Source of the DNA: Mesostigma viride
Lineage: Eukaryota > Streptophyta > Mesostigmatophyceae > Mesostigmatales > Mesostigmataceae
Direction of reading: 5' to 3'
DNA: 64,000 bases
Assembly (NCBI GenBank): GCA_009746045.1
Contig: RPFO01000016.1
Coordinates: forward strand, 309,470 to 373,469
Position numbers and translations under genes: made by a program. How positions within the stretch are numbered: position 1 is the first letter of the stretch; each line of letters begins with the position of its first letter. Of the stretch, positions 13,901 through 22,452 are shown in pieces. The notes beneath the pieces are model-generated. The model made no database searches, was not told the origin of the DNA, and was given only the letters and a program-made list of their open reading frames with translations.

Positions 13901-15590
13901 AAACCGTGACCCAAACCCCTTCCTGCAGGTCTTTGCGACCTGGTACATGCTGGCCTTCTGCTTCTGCCTGTGCGGCACACCGGCATCCATCTGGGGCCGC
14001 AAGCGCCTCGTGCCGCCCTATGGGCCCAACGTCGAGCCCGGCGTGCCGATGGACGACGAGACGCTCGCCCGCTTCTACCTGTCGCCCAAGAAGCCCATCC
14101 GCAAGCGCAGCTGGATGACCATGTTTTCCTTCAACCGGTCCTCCCGCCGCCGGCCCAAGACGCCCACCTGGCACGACGTCACCCCCAGCCCCCGCACACC
14201 CCAGGACCCGAACGCGGCGGTCGTGTACATGGGGGTCGAGGGGTCGCCGCGCGCGGGCCAGTTCAGCCCGCGGTCGTCCCCCGCCGGGAGCAGCAAGAAG
14301 GGCGGCAGCAAGAAGGGCGGCAAGTCGCTCTCGCGGTCCAACACGGGGCCGCTGGAGGGACGTCAGGACATACTCGAGGGCCGAGAGAATGCGCCCCTCG
14401 GCGGCAGCCTCCCTCTCCGTGGCCCTTCTGGTCTCCGCCCCAAGGATGCTGTGTGGACGGTCGACCGCACCGCGAGCGGCCAGCTGTCGCCTTACCCCGG
14501 TGACGGCAGCAGCACCAGCGCGAGCGCATCCCCTCAGGCCAAAGTCCGCGGGAAGTACGCGCAAGTAGGGGAGGCGTTCCTCCCGCCGCCGCCGTCGCTG
14601 GGAGTGGCGGGATACCCGCCGGGGGGGGGCACGGGAGGGAGGAGATCGGCCTCGCCATCTCCCTCAGGGACACCCTCCCGGGCATCCCCCTCGGGGACCC
14701 CCCCCCGGGCGTCCCCCCCGGGGACCCCCCCGCGGGCATCCCCCTCCGGGACACCCCCACGGGCATCCCCCTCCGGGACACCCCCACGGGCATCCCCCTC
14801 GGGGACACCCCCCGGGCGGTCGCGCTCCCCGTCCCCGACGAGAGAGCACGCATCGTTGGCTCCCCTCCTCGGTGCCACCCAGGTCCAACCCCAGGAGCTG
14901 CCGCACCCGTATGCGCATCCGCAGCCGCAGCATGCGAGGAGCGGGAGCCGCGGGTCATCAGGGTCGGACCAAGGAACGGAGCGCCGCGCGATGGTCATCC
15001 AGATCGATCCCGCCCGTGATGAGGATGACCAGGGACCCGAGTCGCCCCCCCTGGACCACCACCTGCGGCGGATCTTTGACGGCAGGGGGGACGGCGGGGG
15101 ACACGCGGGGGGAGGCCTCTCGGGCTACCCCGATGACAATGGCCCCCATGGGAACGGGGCCCATGCGAACGCTCCGCTCAGGGCCAGCCTCGAGGGTCGA
15201 GCAACCTCAGGAAACCTTGACGGCTCCGGCGGGTGGAAGTTTGGGCTCCCCTTGCCCCCGACGGTGGTTGAACGGGACGTGGCTGCCGCGCCGGGTGGAG
15301 GAAGGTCGCCTCGCACCCCTGAGGCAGCCCCTACTTTGAGCCCCCAGGGGGTGGGCCCGCGTACACGGAGCCACCCTATCATGGCGGATGCCACCAGCCC
15401 AATGGAGCGCTCAACCAGGCCGGATGTCTCTCCCTCGGCGCCCCCGCTCGCCTACATGGCGGACGAGCAGGAGGCGTCTGGTAGCGCGGCGCAGTTTTCC
15501 TCGTTTGCGTTCAACGGGCCCAACTCGTCGGCGAACGATTCCTCGGGGCACTCGTTTGAGTTCTCGCTCAATGCCAAGGATTCAAAATGA
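1769..15590 (+). CDS. Prominin-like five-transmembrane glycoprotein, ten exons
   Basis: Exons read from splice signals and phase: 1769-1912, 3261-3706, 4858-5269, 5685-6509, 7159-7455, 8532-9077, 9887-10421, 11132-11517, 11995-12060, 13929-15590. They total 5,319 bp, an open frame of 1,772 codons plus TGA. Predicted layout: signal peptide (about 1-28), short Cys-containing outer N-terminus, TM1 (about 131-155), short Cys-rich inner loop, TM2 (about 184-206), outer loop of about 800 residues with many N-glycosylation sequons (NAT, NSS, NFS, NIS, NAS, NFT, NRT), TM3 and TM4 (about 1016-1037, 1043-1064), second outer loop of about 155 residues (NMT, NVS), TM5 (about 1220-1240), then a roughly 530-residue Ser/Pro/Gly-rich cytoplasmic tail. 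This 2+2+1 topology with a Cys-rich TM1-TM2 loop is that of prominins, which sit in membrane protrusions and cilia. The first loop is far longer and the second shorter than in animal prominins, so the family name is an inference from topology. Confidence 0.72.
3261..3706 (+). CDS. Exon 2: N-terminal outer domain, TM1, Cys-rich loop
   Basis: The acceptor is a long pyrimidine tract ending CCAACCAG. The exon encodes an outer segment with Cys (VVGCNTT, KRYCTL), a hydrophobic TM1 (SLGVWFWMGIGF... to IFMRYC), a cytoplasmic CLFCVKGGSCGKRYP loop and the first half of TM2. Donor GTGAGT at 3707, splitting codon ATT after its second base. Confidence 0.75.
4060..4290. repeat. Intron 2 tandem repeat, about 42 bp unit
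   Basis: About five tandem copies of a unit built from TTTTCTACATTAGACTT and ACCTACATTAGACTTCACC, with a few base changes. Confidence 0.85.
4462..4665. repeat. Intron 2 tandem repeat, about 72 bp unit
   Basis: Nearly three copies of a unit containing CACATGGCCCCTCCCTT, CCACGTCCATCACCACC and CCCAGCAGTGG. Confidence 0.85.
4858..5269 (+). CDS. Exon 3: second half of TM2, start of large outer loop
   Basis: Acceptor TATGCCAG at 4850-4857. Joining restores codon ATT and completes a hydrophobic TM2 (GFCASIIVLVVLGLVCGS) across the junction, which strongly supports this splice. The remainder is predicted helical with sequon NAT. Donor GTGCGT after codon ACG, phase 0. Confidence 0.75.
5685..6509 (+). 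CDS. Exon 4: large outer loop, helical
   Basis: Acceptor CTTTCTCGCAG. It encodes 275 residues of alternating Leu/Ile heptad-like sequence (for example LIIALRQLETLVASL) with two Cys near CLACPDG and sequons NSS, NFS and NIS. Donor GTGAGA after AACCAG, phase 0. Confidence 0.75.
6536..6786. repeat. Intron 4 tandem repeat, 21 bp unit
   Basis: About twelve copies of TATTGGGATG plus CATGCATGCAG. The period of 21 keeps all frames open, so it yields spurious heptapeptide ORFs on both strands. The nested palindrome GCATGCATGC recurs in each copy. Confidence 0.92.
7159..7455 (+). CDS. Exon 5: large outer loop, helical
   Basis: Acceptor is a C-tract ending CCCCCAG. It encodes 99 residues, mostly amphipathic helix (LLQHTFQLHQTLDQVL). 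Donor GTGAGT after GTGCTGCCG, phase 0. Further copies of this exon end and donor occur in the following intron. Confidence 0.75.
7585..7835. repeat. Intron 5 tandem repeat, 47 bp unit
   Basis: Five near-identical copies of a unit containing GTGCATGGATGGTAGGAGTG, GTGTCATGGTGG and GGTGCTGCCA. GTGCTGCCA resembles the end of exon 5 (GTGCTGCCG). Confidence 0.9.
7846..7915. repeat. Intron 5 tandem repeat, 14-15 bp unit
   Basis: Four to five copies of a GA(C/A)GAGAACAAGGGG-type unit. Confidence 0.85.
8203..8445. repeat. Intron 5 (CCCT)n/(CCCG)n microsatellite
   Basis: Almost uninterrupted CCCT repeats followed by CCCG repeats, then CCCA and a C-run leading to the acceptor of exon 6. Confidence 0.95.
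8532..9077 (+). CDS. Exon 6: large outer loop, helical
   Basis: Acceptor is a C12-like tract ending CAG. It encodes 182 residues with sequons NAS, NFT and NRT and regular heptads (IDAIDNMVTALSGL). Donor GTACGT after TATGTTATC, phase 0. Open frames continuing upstream into (CCCT)n and downstream into (GGGGGA)n are repeat read-through. Confidence 0.75.
9086..9530. repeat. Intron 6 G-rich (G4-6A)n array
   Basis: About 440 bases of G runs of four or more separated by single A, on the sense strand and therefore in the pre-mRNA. Strong potential for DNA and RNA G-quadruplexes. Confidence 0.95.
9887..10421 (+). CDS. Exon 7: end of loop 1, TM3 and TM4
   Basis: Acceptor GCCGGCCGCAG. After about 125 soluble residues come two hydrophobic segments separated by a short Arg-containing turn (AFYIAYTFPLLVMVLALLGI, then LRLRM, then VLSWTMWIILLATPIMFI). 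Donor GTACGT at 10422, after the first base of a Phe codon. Confidence 0.75.
10440..10720. repeat. Intron 7 (CCTTT)n microsatellite with (TG)n
   Basis: About 48 copies of TTTCC/CCTTT followed by a short TG repeat. All frames are open, giving spurious polypeptides on both strands. Confidence 0.95.
11132..11517 (+). CDS. Exon 8: second outer loop
   Basis: Acceptor CTGTCCCCAG. Joining to exon 7 restores codon TTC and reads WPSFVFVADGCRSSENL. It contains sequons NMT and NVS and paired Cys (ADGC, SGCPL, VTCQE). Donor GTGTGT after CAGGAG, phase 0. Confidence 0.72.
11995..12060 (+). CDS. Exon 9: 22-codon mini-exon
   Basis: Acceptor CGTATTGCAG; donor GTACGTGATA. It encodes LHDSYYNLKDSICCDGLEPF followed by YW. 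Too short for ORF calling, but both splice signals are good and phases are 0/0. Its last 28 or so bases and the donor are the source of the 43-bp tandem array that follows. Confidence 0.68.
12061..12993. repeat. Intron 9 array of 43-bp exon-end/5' splice site repeats
   Basis: About 21 tandem copies of a 43-bp unit. Each contains GAGCCCTTCTACTGG (the last 15 bases of exon 9) directly followed by GTACGTGATAGA (its splice donor), so every copy rebuilds the exon-intron junction. Some copies read GTATGTGATA. The last copies carry GATGGCCTGGAGCCCTTCTA, closer to the exon's own GATGGCCTCGAGCCC. The unit has in-frame stops and 43 is not a multiple of three. Confidence 0.95.
13929..15590 (+). CDS. Exon 10: TM5 and cytoplasmic tail
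   Basis: Acceptor CCCTTCCTGCAG. It opens with the hydrophobic TM5 (VFATWYMLAFCFCLCG), then basic residues, then a 530-residue Ser/Pro/Gly/Arg-rich tail. Features of the tail are a Lys-rich patch (KKGGSKKGGK), about six 10-residue repeats of GTPPRASPS type at 14668-14815, and an acidic patch (DPARDEDDQGPE). Stop TGA at 15588-15590. Confidence 0.75.
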   Translation, partial: VFATWYMLAFCFCLCGTPASIWGRKRLVPPYGPNVEPGVPMDDETLARFYLSPKKPIRKRSWMTMFSFNRSSRRRPKTPTWHDVTPSPRTPQDPNAAVVYMGVEGSPRAGQFSPRSSPAGSSKKGGSKKGGKSLSRSNTGPLEGRQDILEGRENAPLGGSLPLRGPSGLRPKDAVWTVDRTASGQLSPYPGDGSSTSASASPQAKVRGKYAQVGEAFLPPPPSLGVAGYPPGGGTGGRRSASPSPSGTPSRASPSGTPPRASPPGTPPRASPSGTPPRASPSGTPPRASPSGTPPGRSRSPSPTREHASLAPLLGATQVQPQELPHPYAHPQPQHARSGSRGSSGSDQGTERRAMVIQIDPARDEDDQGPESPPLDHHLRRIFDGRGDGGGHAGGGLSGYPDDNGPHGNGAHANAPLRASLEGRATSGNLDGSGGWKFGLPLPPTVVERDVAAAPGGGRSPRTPEAAPTLSPQGVGPRTRSHPIMADATSPMERSTRPDVSPSAPPLAYMADEQEASGSAAQFSSFAFNGPNSSANDSSGHSFEFSLNAKDSK

Positions 15591-16652
15591 CGCGCTGAGG
15601 CCGAGGATGTGAGGGGATGCCTCCACACCAGGCATTGGAGGTGATGCTTCCAGGCCAAGGGCTTGAGGTGATGCTTTGAGGGCAAGGGCTTTAAGAAATG
15701 CTTGTACGCCAAGGGTTCGAGATGATGTGTGTCAGGAAGCATGAAATAGCGCCACAAGAAGGGCTCGCGAGAGCACATTGCCAGAAGCATGCATTAATTA
15801 GCGTCGGGAGAGAAGGCCGGGCGGCAAAGCAGCAGAACAAACTGGGTGGACTAGCCCAATCTACTAATTGGCGCCTAGTGGGGTTAGCCCTAGTGGGGGA
15901 GTGACATGCTGCCTCGTGCCAAGGGGATGAGCCGGCGAGTGGACGTCTCAGGAGATGGAGGCATGGTTGGGGGAGGTGTTCAAGGACACACGGTGGTGGC
16001 GCAGTGATCATGGGCCCCACCATTGGGGTGCGGCCTTCAGGTGGGCCCCACCATTGTGGTAGCGGCCGTCACATCGGAAAGGTTGGAGTGCATGTGTTGT
16101 CAGAGTGCATGGGACCTGGGGGGGGGTCAATGCGGGCCACCAGAGAATGCGCAATCACAGGATGCGTGGGGGGGGGGGGGCACAAGAGGAGGAATGGGGC
16201 CACGCCAGCAAAGATGTGGGCAAGATGTGGGGACAGAGCTTGCTCAACCGCCGATGGTGAGCCGGTCCCAGCGGGCCTTCTTTCTCACAAGAGCTAATGA
16301 CAGCTCGTTGGTAACCAGTGGCGGTGTTAAAAGCATTGGCACGGCTGTGAAGGGCTGCGGGTCTCGACTGCATGAATCAGATGTGGGGATGGCGCGTTGT
16401 GACAGTGTCAGGCGGTCTGTGACAACAGTGGCAAGCTGCCACGTGGTCAGGGGTGTGCTCTCTGTCTGGTCCCAGAGCGAGGTGGGCACCAGTGAGAAGT
16501 GCCACCATGCTTGCTTGTGTACAGCACCCGCTTGCCTGTGCCCCATGCCCTGCGCTTGGGCCATCCGAAGGGACATCTCCCCAAGCGTGCCTCGAAAGCC
16601 TCTAGCTTAGAGGCACGCAAGGCGGGGCTGGGGAGCCCATGGTGTGAATAAA
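15591..16652 (+). other. Probable 3' UTR and flank of the five-membrane-segment gene
   Basis: No coding frame. 15595-15735 holds degenerate copies of an approximately 30-bp unit (GATGCTT..., CCAAGGGCTTGAGG). It resembles the last codons of the gene (GCCAAGGATTCAAAATGA), so the coding end itself may have been duplicated. AATAAA at 16647-16652 is a candidate poly(A) signal if the organism uses that hexamer. Confidence 0.35.
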
Positions 16653-18289
16653 AGGATGGCTAGGTGCATTATTCCACGCCCAGCCAGTTTTTTGGAAGAG
16701 TTTGGCGGGGGCAGCCGGTTATGCTGCTGTACATCCGGTCCTGGCGAGTATCAGGACATGCTACTCTCCGCATGATCCGTCTCGGCCATCGTGCGACAGC
16801 ATGACAGGGAACACTGTGATGCGAGATGGTGCCAAGGCAAGGCTAGGGTGACACCGCGAGAGTTCGAGGCATACGGTCCTTAGTATTAAACGACCGAGGC
16901 TGCATGTGTGGCAAGGGAATCCAAGGGATGCTCTAGCCCAACCCCAGGACAGACAACGGCGTTGGATCGCTTCCATGCCAATTGATCACGGTGTGGTTTC
17001 TTTGGCATTTCTTTTGCATTTTTTGTTTGTGGAGGTCGGAGGCCTCCCTGCCATTCCCAGTGGACATTTGTTTTGGTGCGCGCGGCAATGCACTGGTTGG
17101 GGGTTTGAGATGCCTCAGTGACAACGTCGCCTACATGCCCACCCACCGCTTGCGCCGCGAGTGCAAGCGATCCCTGCATCTCGTGACTTCCCGCTTCGAG
17201 CAGCACCCTTGGGCCGAGCAGAGGCCCCAGCTTGCTTCTGCTACCGCACTACGAGGTGCCAGGGCATCTGTTTTAACAGACAGCATCTGTACCCTGGCTA
17301 CACTTCTTTTGGGGGGGGGCTCCTTGGCTGTACTCCTTGGCTTGAGGTGATGGCATCTTTCCGGGTAACTCAGGCCCTCGGGAGACTTGCCATTTTATTC
17401 TTTCTCCAGTGTTTTATTGAAGCGAATCCGGCGCTCCGGCAACAAAGAGGTGGTTTGCTGTGCGGCAACAGCAGGTTTCATCTCTGTATCAGATCAGTAC
17501 ACTTCAGCTCTACCTATACTGGCTGTTGTTGGTATCATTTACTTGTAGGGCCCACAAAGCTCTGCACCTAGCTGTGCACTTAGTTGTGCCCTGAGCCGCC
17601 TAGATGTGGCCACCTAAGCTTGTGCCACCCAGCTGTGGCCCATCCTGTGATGTAAGGCAACTTCGCGTTGTAGGTCATGTTGGCTGTATATGCAGTCCCT
17701 TATGTATCCTTGCACATGTATTCCGAGTGCGTGTCAGATGCAGCTACAGGGTTTGCCTTTGTTGCACTTGGCATGTGCACATGTCCCTTCTGCATGGTGC
17801 ATGGCACTTCAATGACCAGAAGTGCCTTCTGCATGGTGCATGTTTTGTGTATTAGTACAGTAGTAGAATATTTTGCGACAAGCATGATCGCCAGGCTTGA
17901 CCAGTATCGACAGCATGCTGTAGGTAGGCACAAGAATCCGCAGTTTCTCGCAGTCAGCGTAGGTGTTTATTGATTATTCATAATTTATATAATCTGGCAA
18001 TTACTAGGCACCTGTTGTCTTTCGCTATTTGAACCATCTAAGCCAGGTCTCGCAATGGCCCTTTGTCAATGTCATGGGAGACAAATTTTCGACCTGGATG
18101 CACGCAGCGCTCCAACGGATCGGTAAGGACTAGATCATAGGATTTGTCAGGTCGAATTAAGACCTTACGCGTAAGCCACGTGGCTGGGCCTGCAGGATCG
18201 AATTATTGATATTGCCTATACGCAAGTATAAGTACTTGCGTGTCATGCGCACAGGCATGCCACGGAGTACTATGCTATGATCTGTTCCG
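16653..18289. other. Non-coding DNA
   Basis: No supported gene, RNA or repeat was seen. The longest frames lack protein character. Part of 17950-18289 may be the 3' tail of the LINE remnant that follows on the minus strand. Confidence 0.4.
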
Positions 18290-19130
18290 TGTCCCATCGT
18301 ACAATGTTGAGATCATCGATCCCCCAGTTCGATCTGTGACAAGAGGGAGCTCGCAGTAGAGCTCGGCCCGGGTGCGGCACCCTTGGTAGCGGACGCTGAG
18401 GATGTGACGGAGCATTCGAGTGACAGTGCCGTCAAGCTGCTTGCTCAGCGCCTGGTCCGGGGTCCACGCCTCGCAGCTGTAAAGTGGGATGCTGAGGACA
18501 AGGGCCTTGAACAGAATGCGCTTGCGCCGCTCGTGAACTCAGGTAGCGACATGTCCATGCATGCAGAACGTGTCGAGGCGGCGGAGGGCCGCCCAGGCCT
18601 GGCCAATGCGGGTGTTGATGTCGTCGGCCGTGAAGGGGAGCCAGCTGCCAGAGAGCTTGAAGCGAGTCGCCAGGGGGACGGGGCTGCCGTCCAGCAGGAG
18701 GGTGGCCGGGTGGGGTGGTACGTCCCAGCGGGGAAGATGGCCATGTCCTCCGTTTTCTTAATTGCTGATCATAAGCCCCACCGCCTATGCTTCCAGTGAC
18801 ACGCTATCTAGCCAGAGTTGGGCGGACTCCGGGGTCTCCACGAGCGTCGCGCGTGTCATCAGCGCGCGTAGATCAGATCGCTCAGTCGCCGGTAGGGTGG
18901 GTCAACCCCGCCGTAGCTGGCGTACCTCGTGATCTCGATCCCCGGCGGGCGCCCCTACAAGCACCTGGGCAGAGCGGGCTAGTGCACGCCCCTGATAATT
19001 AATATACTCCACCATGCATAATGATGAATAGATATGGGGAGAGCATACAGCCCTGTGATGGACGCATGGGTTTGTGCCACGAGCCACGAGGTAGCCATGG
19101 CTGACGGCGGAGCTCATAACTTTCACGTTT
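18290..19130 (-). pseudogene. LINE (non-LTR retrotransposon) reverse transcriptase remnant
   Basis: Read on the minus strand from about 19126 downward, several phases give pieces of a LINE reverse transcriptase in the correct order. The first is a region like the conserved xGCPLSPxLF block (here CSPHIYSSLCMVEYI). Next are GIEITRYASYGGVDPPYRRL and a disrupted YADD catalytic box (LIYA, shift, ADDTRATLVE). Then come the thumb segment ADDINTRIGQAWAALRRLD, ILFKALVLSIPLYSCEAWT, and VTRMLRHILSVRY. Frameshifts and at least two stop codons separate the pieces. The endonuclease region is missing, so this is a 5'-truncated, decayed copy. It cannot be placed in a LINE clade by eye. Confidence 0.8.
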
Positions 19131-19223
19131 GAGCACCGAATTTAGCCGTGAATATCACAATTGATGCGTCTTTCTACGACGCACATGCTGATATAATTTT
19201 CCGAAGCTATTACGCAATATACG

Positions 19224-20257
19224 ATGAGCAAACGCCTCTCGACGCAACGCAGCCTGGCGGCTGCGCTCGGCAATGAAAATACGTCTGCAGCTTCGGCTGC
19301 AGCTTCGCCCACCGGCCCAGACGGCAGCGGTGACACTAGTAGTCGTGCACTGGTGCTCGCCCAGCCCCCCGGGCTTGCCTCGCCATCCGCATCGCCTGAA
19401 CCTTTAAGCGCAGTCGCCCTGCTGCTGAGCCGCACTGGGACGAGATCACCTTCAACATCAACGCCTCCAGCTACTGGCAACGCAGCCCATCGTTCTTCAT
19501 GGAAGACGTGTTTTTCGGCACGCACGCCTCGCTTCTAGCCCTGTGCGTGCACCTCACGTCCCACAACCGCGGCCGCTGGCCTGGTGATGGCCAGCTTGCC
19601 GACCCCGCCGAGGCTCTCCCAATCATTCACCACATGAATCGCCCCAAGCTCCAACGCTTCGCCCTCTGCTCCCTCCTTGGACGCTCCGAAACCGCGCTCA
19701 TGGGCTTCCCCACCGCCCCCCCCCACCTTCCCCACCGAAGCCACCATCCGCACCCTCCTCGGAAGCTTTCGAGCAACACGTGACCCCCCTTGCCGCAGAT
19801 GTGGCGGCAATGGGAGGCACGCTGGCTGCTGAGCTCCCCACCATCCCCACCGCCAGTACCGCCACGTACCCTCCTCGCCTCCACCCCCACCCCCCCCCCC
19901 TCCGCCTCCACCGACTCCATCACCGCCCAGCTCCGCGACATCGACCAGCGCCTCAAGGATAATGCCATCGCTATCGAGGTCCTGCAGAACACCGCCGGCC
20001 TCACCGCCCAGGCGGTGAAGGACATTGCCGCCAAGCCAGCCCCTGCTGGCCCGCTGGCCGGCGATGCTCCTCCCATCACGACCTGGGCGGATATGCAGCA
20101 CACCACCTCCACCACCTCCGCCGTCGCAGCCCAAGTCAGCGGCAGACGCTTGACCTCCGCGAGGAGGCCGAGCTCGCCAAGCGCAGCCTTAACCCGTGTT
20201 TTTTTACAACGCGATACATCGCGTTGTAGGGTTAGAACGCGATGTATCGCGTTGTAA
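19224..20257 (+). pseudogene. Broken coding sequence of unknown function
   Basis: Consecutive segments in different frames have the composition of real protein. They are an N-terminal Ser/Ala-rich part from ATG 19224 (SKRLSTQRSLAAALGNEN) and then, in a second frame, PHWDEITFNINASSYWQRSP and MEDVFFGTHASLLALCVHLT through LQRFALCSLLGRSETALMGF. A third frame gives EAFEQHVTPLAADVAAMGG and a fourth ITAQLRDIDQRLKDNAIAIE, a probable coiled coil. The later shifts fall at or near C homopolymers (about 19711-19726 and 19886-19902), so decay and sequencing error are both possible. No family is recognised; an ORF1-like protein of a retroelement is one guess. Confidence 0.4.
20205..20257. repeat. Paired near-palindromes (hairpin)
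   Basis: ACAACGCGATACATCGCGTTGT (20206-20227) and AACGCGATGTATCGCGTTGT (about 20236-20256) are each almost self-complementary and complementary to each other, separated by AGGGTTAG. Either a strong cruciform or a protein-binding site pair; function unknown. Confidence 0.7.
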
Positions 20258-21720
20258 TCTGACACGTGGCAAACCTATTAAACATGCGATTTTTGGTCTG
20301 AAACTTTCAAGATAGGTCAGAAACATCTCATAGAATTCAAGAAAAAATCCTGGTATTTTTGGTATTTTTTTTGTGACAGCTGCAAACAAATATGTACCAC
20401 TGAAATCAGGCATTTTCGCGGGACGAAGGTGAAGACGACGGCGATGGCGGCAGGTAGATCTCGCCAGTTTTCGCGCGAATTTCAGTGGCTGTTGGGTGGC
20501 ACGACCATGATGATGCGTTCAAAGGTTGATAATTAGGTTTCTACGAGTTTGTTGAGGTACTGGGGCAAAGGAAACGTAGTTTTTTCCAGTTTCTCACCCA
20601 ACTTTCATGCGGAAACCCTGGAAACCGGCATACATATTTTTCTGGTTGTCTCTTTGATATTATTACGTCAAGACTCGGGTCTGCTGCGGCACCATGCTTG
20701 GTATTTCCATGGTGTTTCGACTTCTTAACACATGTTTATTCATTCCGAACGTCCGGACTCTCGGCTAAACCGAGAATTGTGCAGACTTTTATTGGGTAGC
20801 GCCGGGCATGATGGTGCCTGCAAATAGCGTAAGGCGTGACCGTGGCTATTGCTACGGTATGCTGTATTTTCCTGGAAATGGCCTCTGCCACCGGCTCAAT
20901 AGTGCTTGCAGGCGTAAGTATATCGTGTTTCTACCTAGTTTCTGCCAGTTTTCCACTTATTTCTACCGACCTCTGCCCAGCCTCTCTAAGACCGCCATCC
21001 TACTCGACGTTGCTTGCATGTCAGCCATAGCAGGTTGCAGTTGTGCAGTATTTAGGTGCTGTGGGCGTCCCCAACATCTACTGCTCCAATTTTGGTACTT
21101 TTGAAATTCCATGCCTGGACGGCGCAAAGTTTGCAATATATGTGCCGTTTGTAGCTCTAGCTCTATAATAACCTGACCAACCCCGCATTCCTCAAAGTAG
21201 CACTTGTTGCCTATTCTCAAATGTTATGCGAATCACATGATTAGGATCTGCTTCACGATTGCTATTGCTCGAGATTCAATTAAGAATGATTGAGATCAAT
21301 AAATGATGAACCAAATAAACCAAATTAGGCCACTTGACAAGTTCATGATCCATTTAAATTGTACAATTAAGCGATTAATTAATTCATAAATCATACATTA
21401 CATGGGATACCCCCGTCGACGAGCTAGTGGTACGTACAATGAAACATTTGAGTTTGTAACATGTCTCCATGGATATATACATGTATGCTGGACCTCGCGC
21501 ACCTCAGCCCTCTAAGAAATGTTATTTGAACTCAGGTCTAGATCTAAATATATACATGATCTGGATAATATTATACACTTCCTTAAAAGAGCATGAATCG
21601 AGCTTTACAATTCAGGACAAGGAACTCGTTTGCAAATCACGGCTGAAAGGCAAGTGCTCACAACGAAGCACGTGCTCTCAAGGCTGTCCACCTCGTCCAA
21701 CCAAGCCCGGGCGAGCTGGC
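20258..21720. other. Non-coding DNA
   Basis: No supported gene. 21230-21470 is AT-rich. It forms the 3' flank of the minus-strand transposase-like gene ending at 21721. Confidence 0.35.
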
Positions 21721-22452
21721 CTACTGAACAGGTCTCTTCTTGGCCAAGTTCGTGAGCCGTTTCTCGACGTCTGTCGGAATGGTCAAGATGGCCTGGCGAT
21801 TGTTAGCTGGGTTGACAACAATGGTGTGTTCGAACCCCGCGTCCATGCACAGGTAGCAATTGACCAAGTTTGGCTGTTCAGGTTGGGCATCGGCGTCCAT
21901 TTTGAACATCGTCGCCATACCCGGAAATCTGTCCCAGTAGCGCACCCCCACCACCCATTGTCCCTTACGGAACAACTCCCTATCGACCTTGCCGTTTCTG
22001 TCGGCCACTCGCCTCACGAAAGTAGCGGCCACCTGATAAGGCTCCTGCAAGACTTCCGCTAGCCAATATGGATGATCTGGATCGTGGGACCCATCACCAG
22101 AGTAGGACTCGACGGCAAAAATGTCTCGCAGCTTCAGTCTCCTTCCCATCATCGTCCTCTCTGCCTGTAGTCTGTTCAGTCGCGTCCCTGCGTGCCCCCC
22201 TTGTCCGTTTGGGTTCCTTTGCACTGGCTCCCCCAGTTTGTGGAGCTTCATCCGAGCACCTCCCACATTCCAGCCGTCCATGTCGGTCCACTCCTTTCGA
22301 CAATCCCACCACCTTTCCTCGGCGCACGCACCGCCACAATAGCAGGAATACTGGCGCAGCATTAAGCGCGTCACATTCGACTTGTCCATGCGCCACCAGT
22401 GCGCCTTCTTCACTCCTTTGATTTCGCCGCGCCCTGGGCTGTAAGGAAGCAC
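21721..22452 (-). CDS. Last exon of the transposase-like gene
   Basis: Starts after acceptor GACGCGCAG with codons reading VLPYSPGRGEIKGVKKAHWW. It contains the Cys cluster CYCGGACAEERWWDC and an Arg/Lys-rich region. A later segment reads FAVESYSGDGSHDPDHPYWL. Ends KKRPVQ and TAG at 21721-21723. Confidence 0.6.
   Translation of the reverse strand: MLPYSPGRGEIKGVKKAHWWRMDKSNVTRLMLRQYSCYCGGACAEERWWDCRKEWTDMDGWNVGGARMKLHKLGEPVQRNPNGQGGHAGTRLNRLQAERTMMGRRLKLRDIFAVESYSGDGSHDPDHPYWLAEVLQEPYQVAATFVRRVADRNGKVDRELFRKGQWVVGVRYWDRFPGMATMFKMDADAQPEQPNLVNCYLCMDAGFEHTIVVNPANNRQAILTIPTDVEKRLTNLAKKRPVQ

Noticed and set aside
18383-18799. 138-codon plus-strand ORF
   Set aside because: It is the antisense shadow of the LINE reverse transcriptase remnant, whose conserved order of motifs is on the minus strand.
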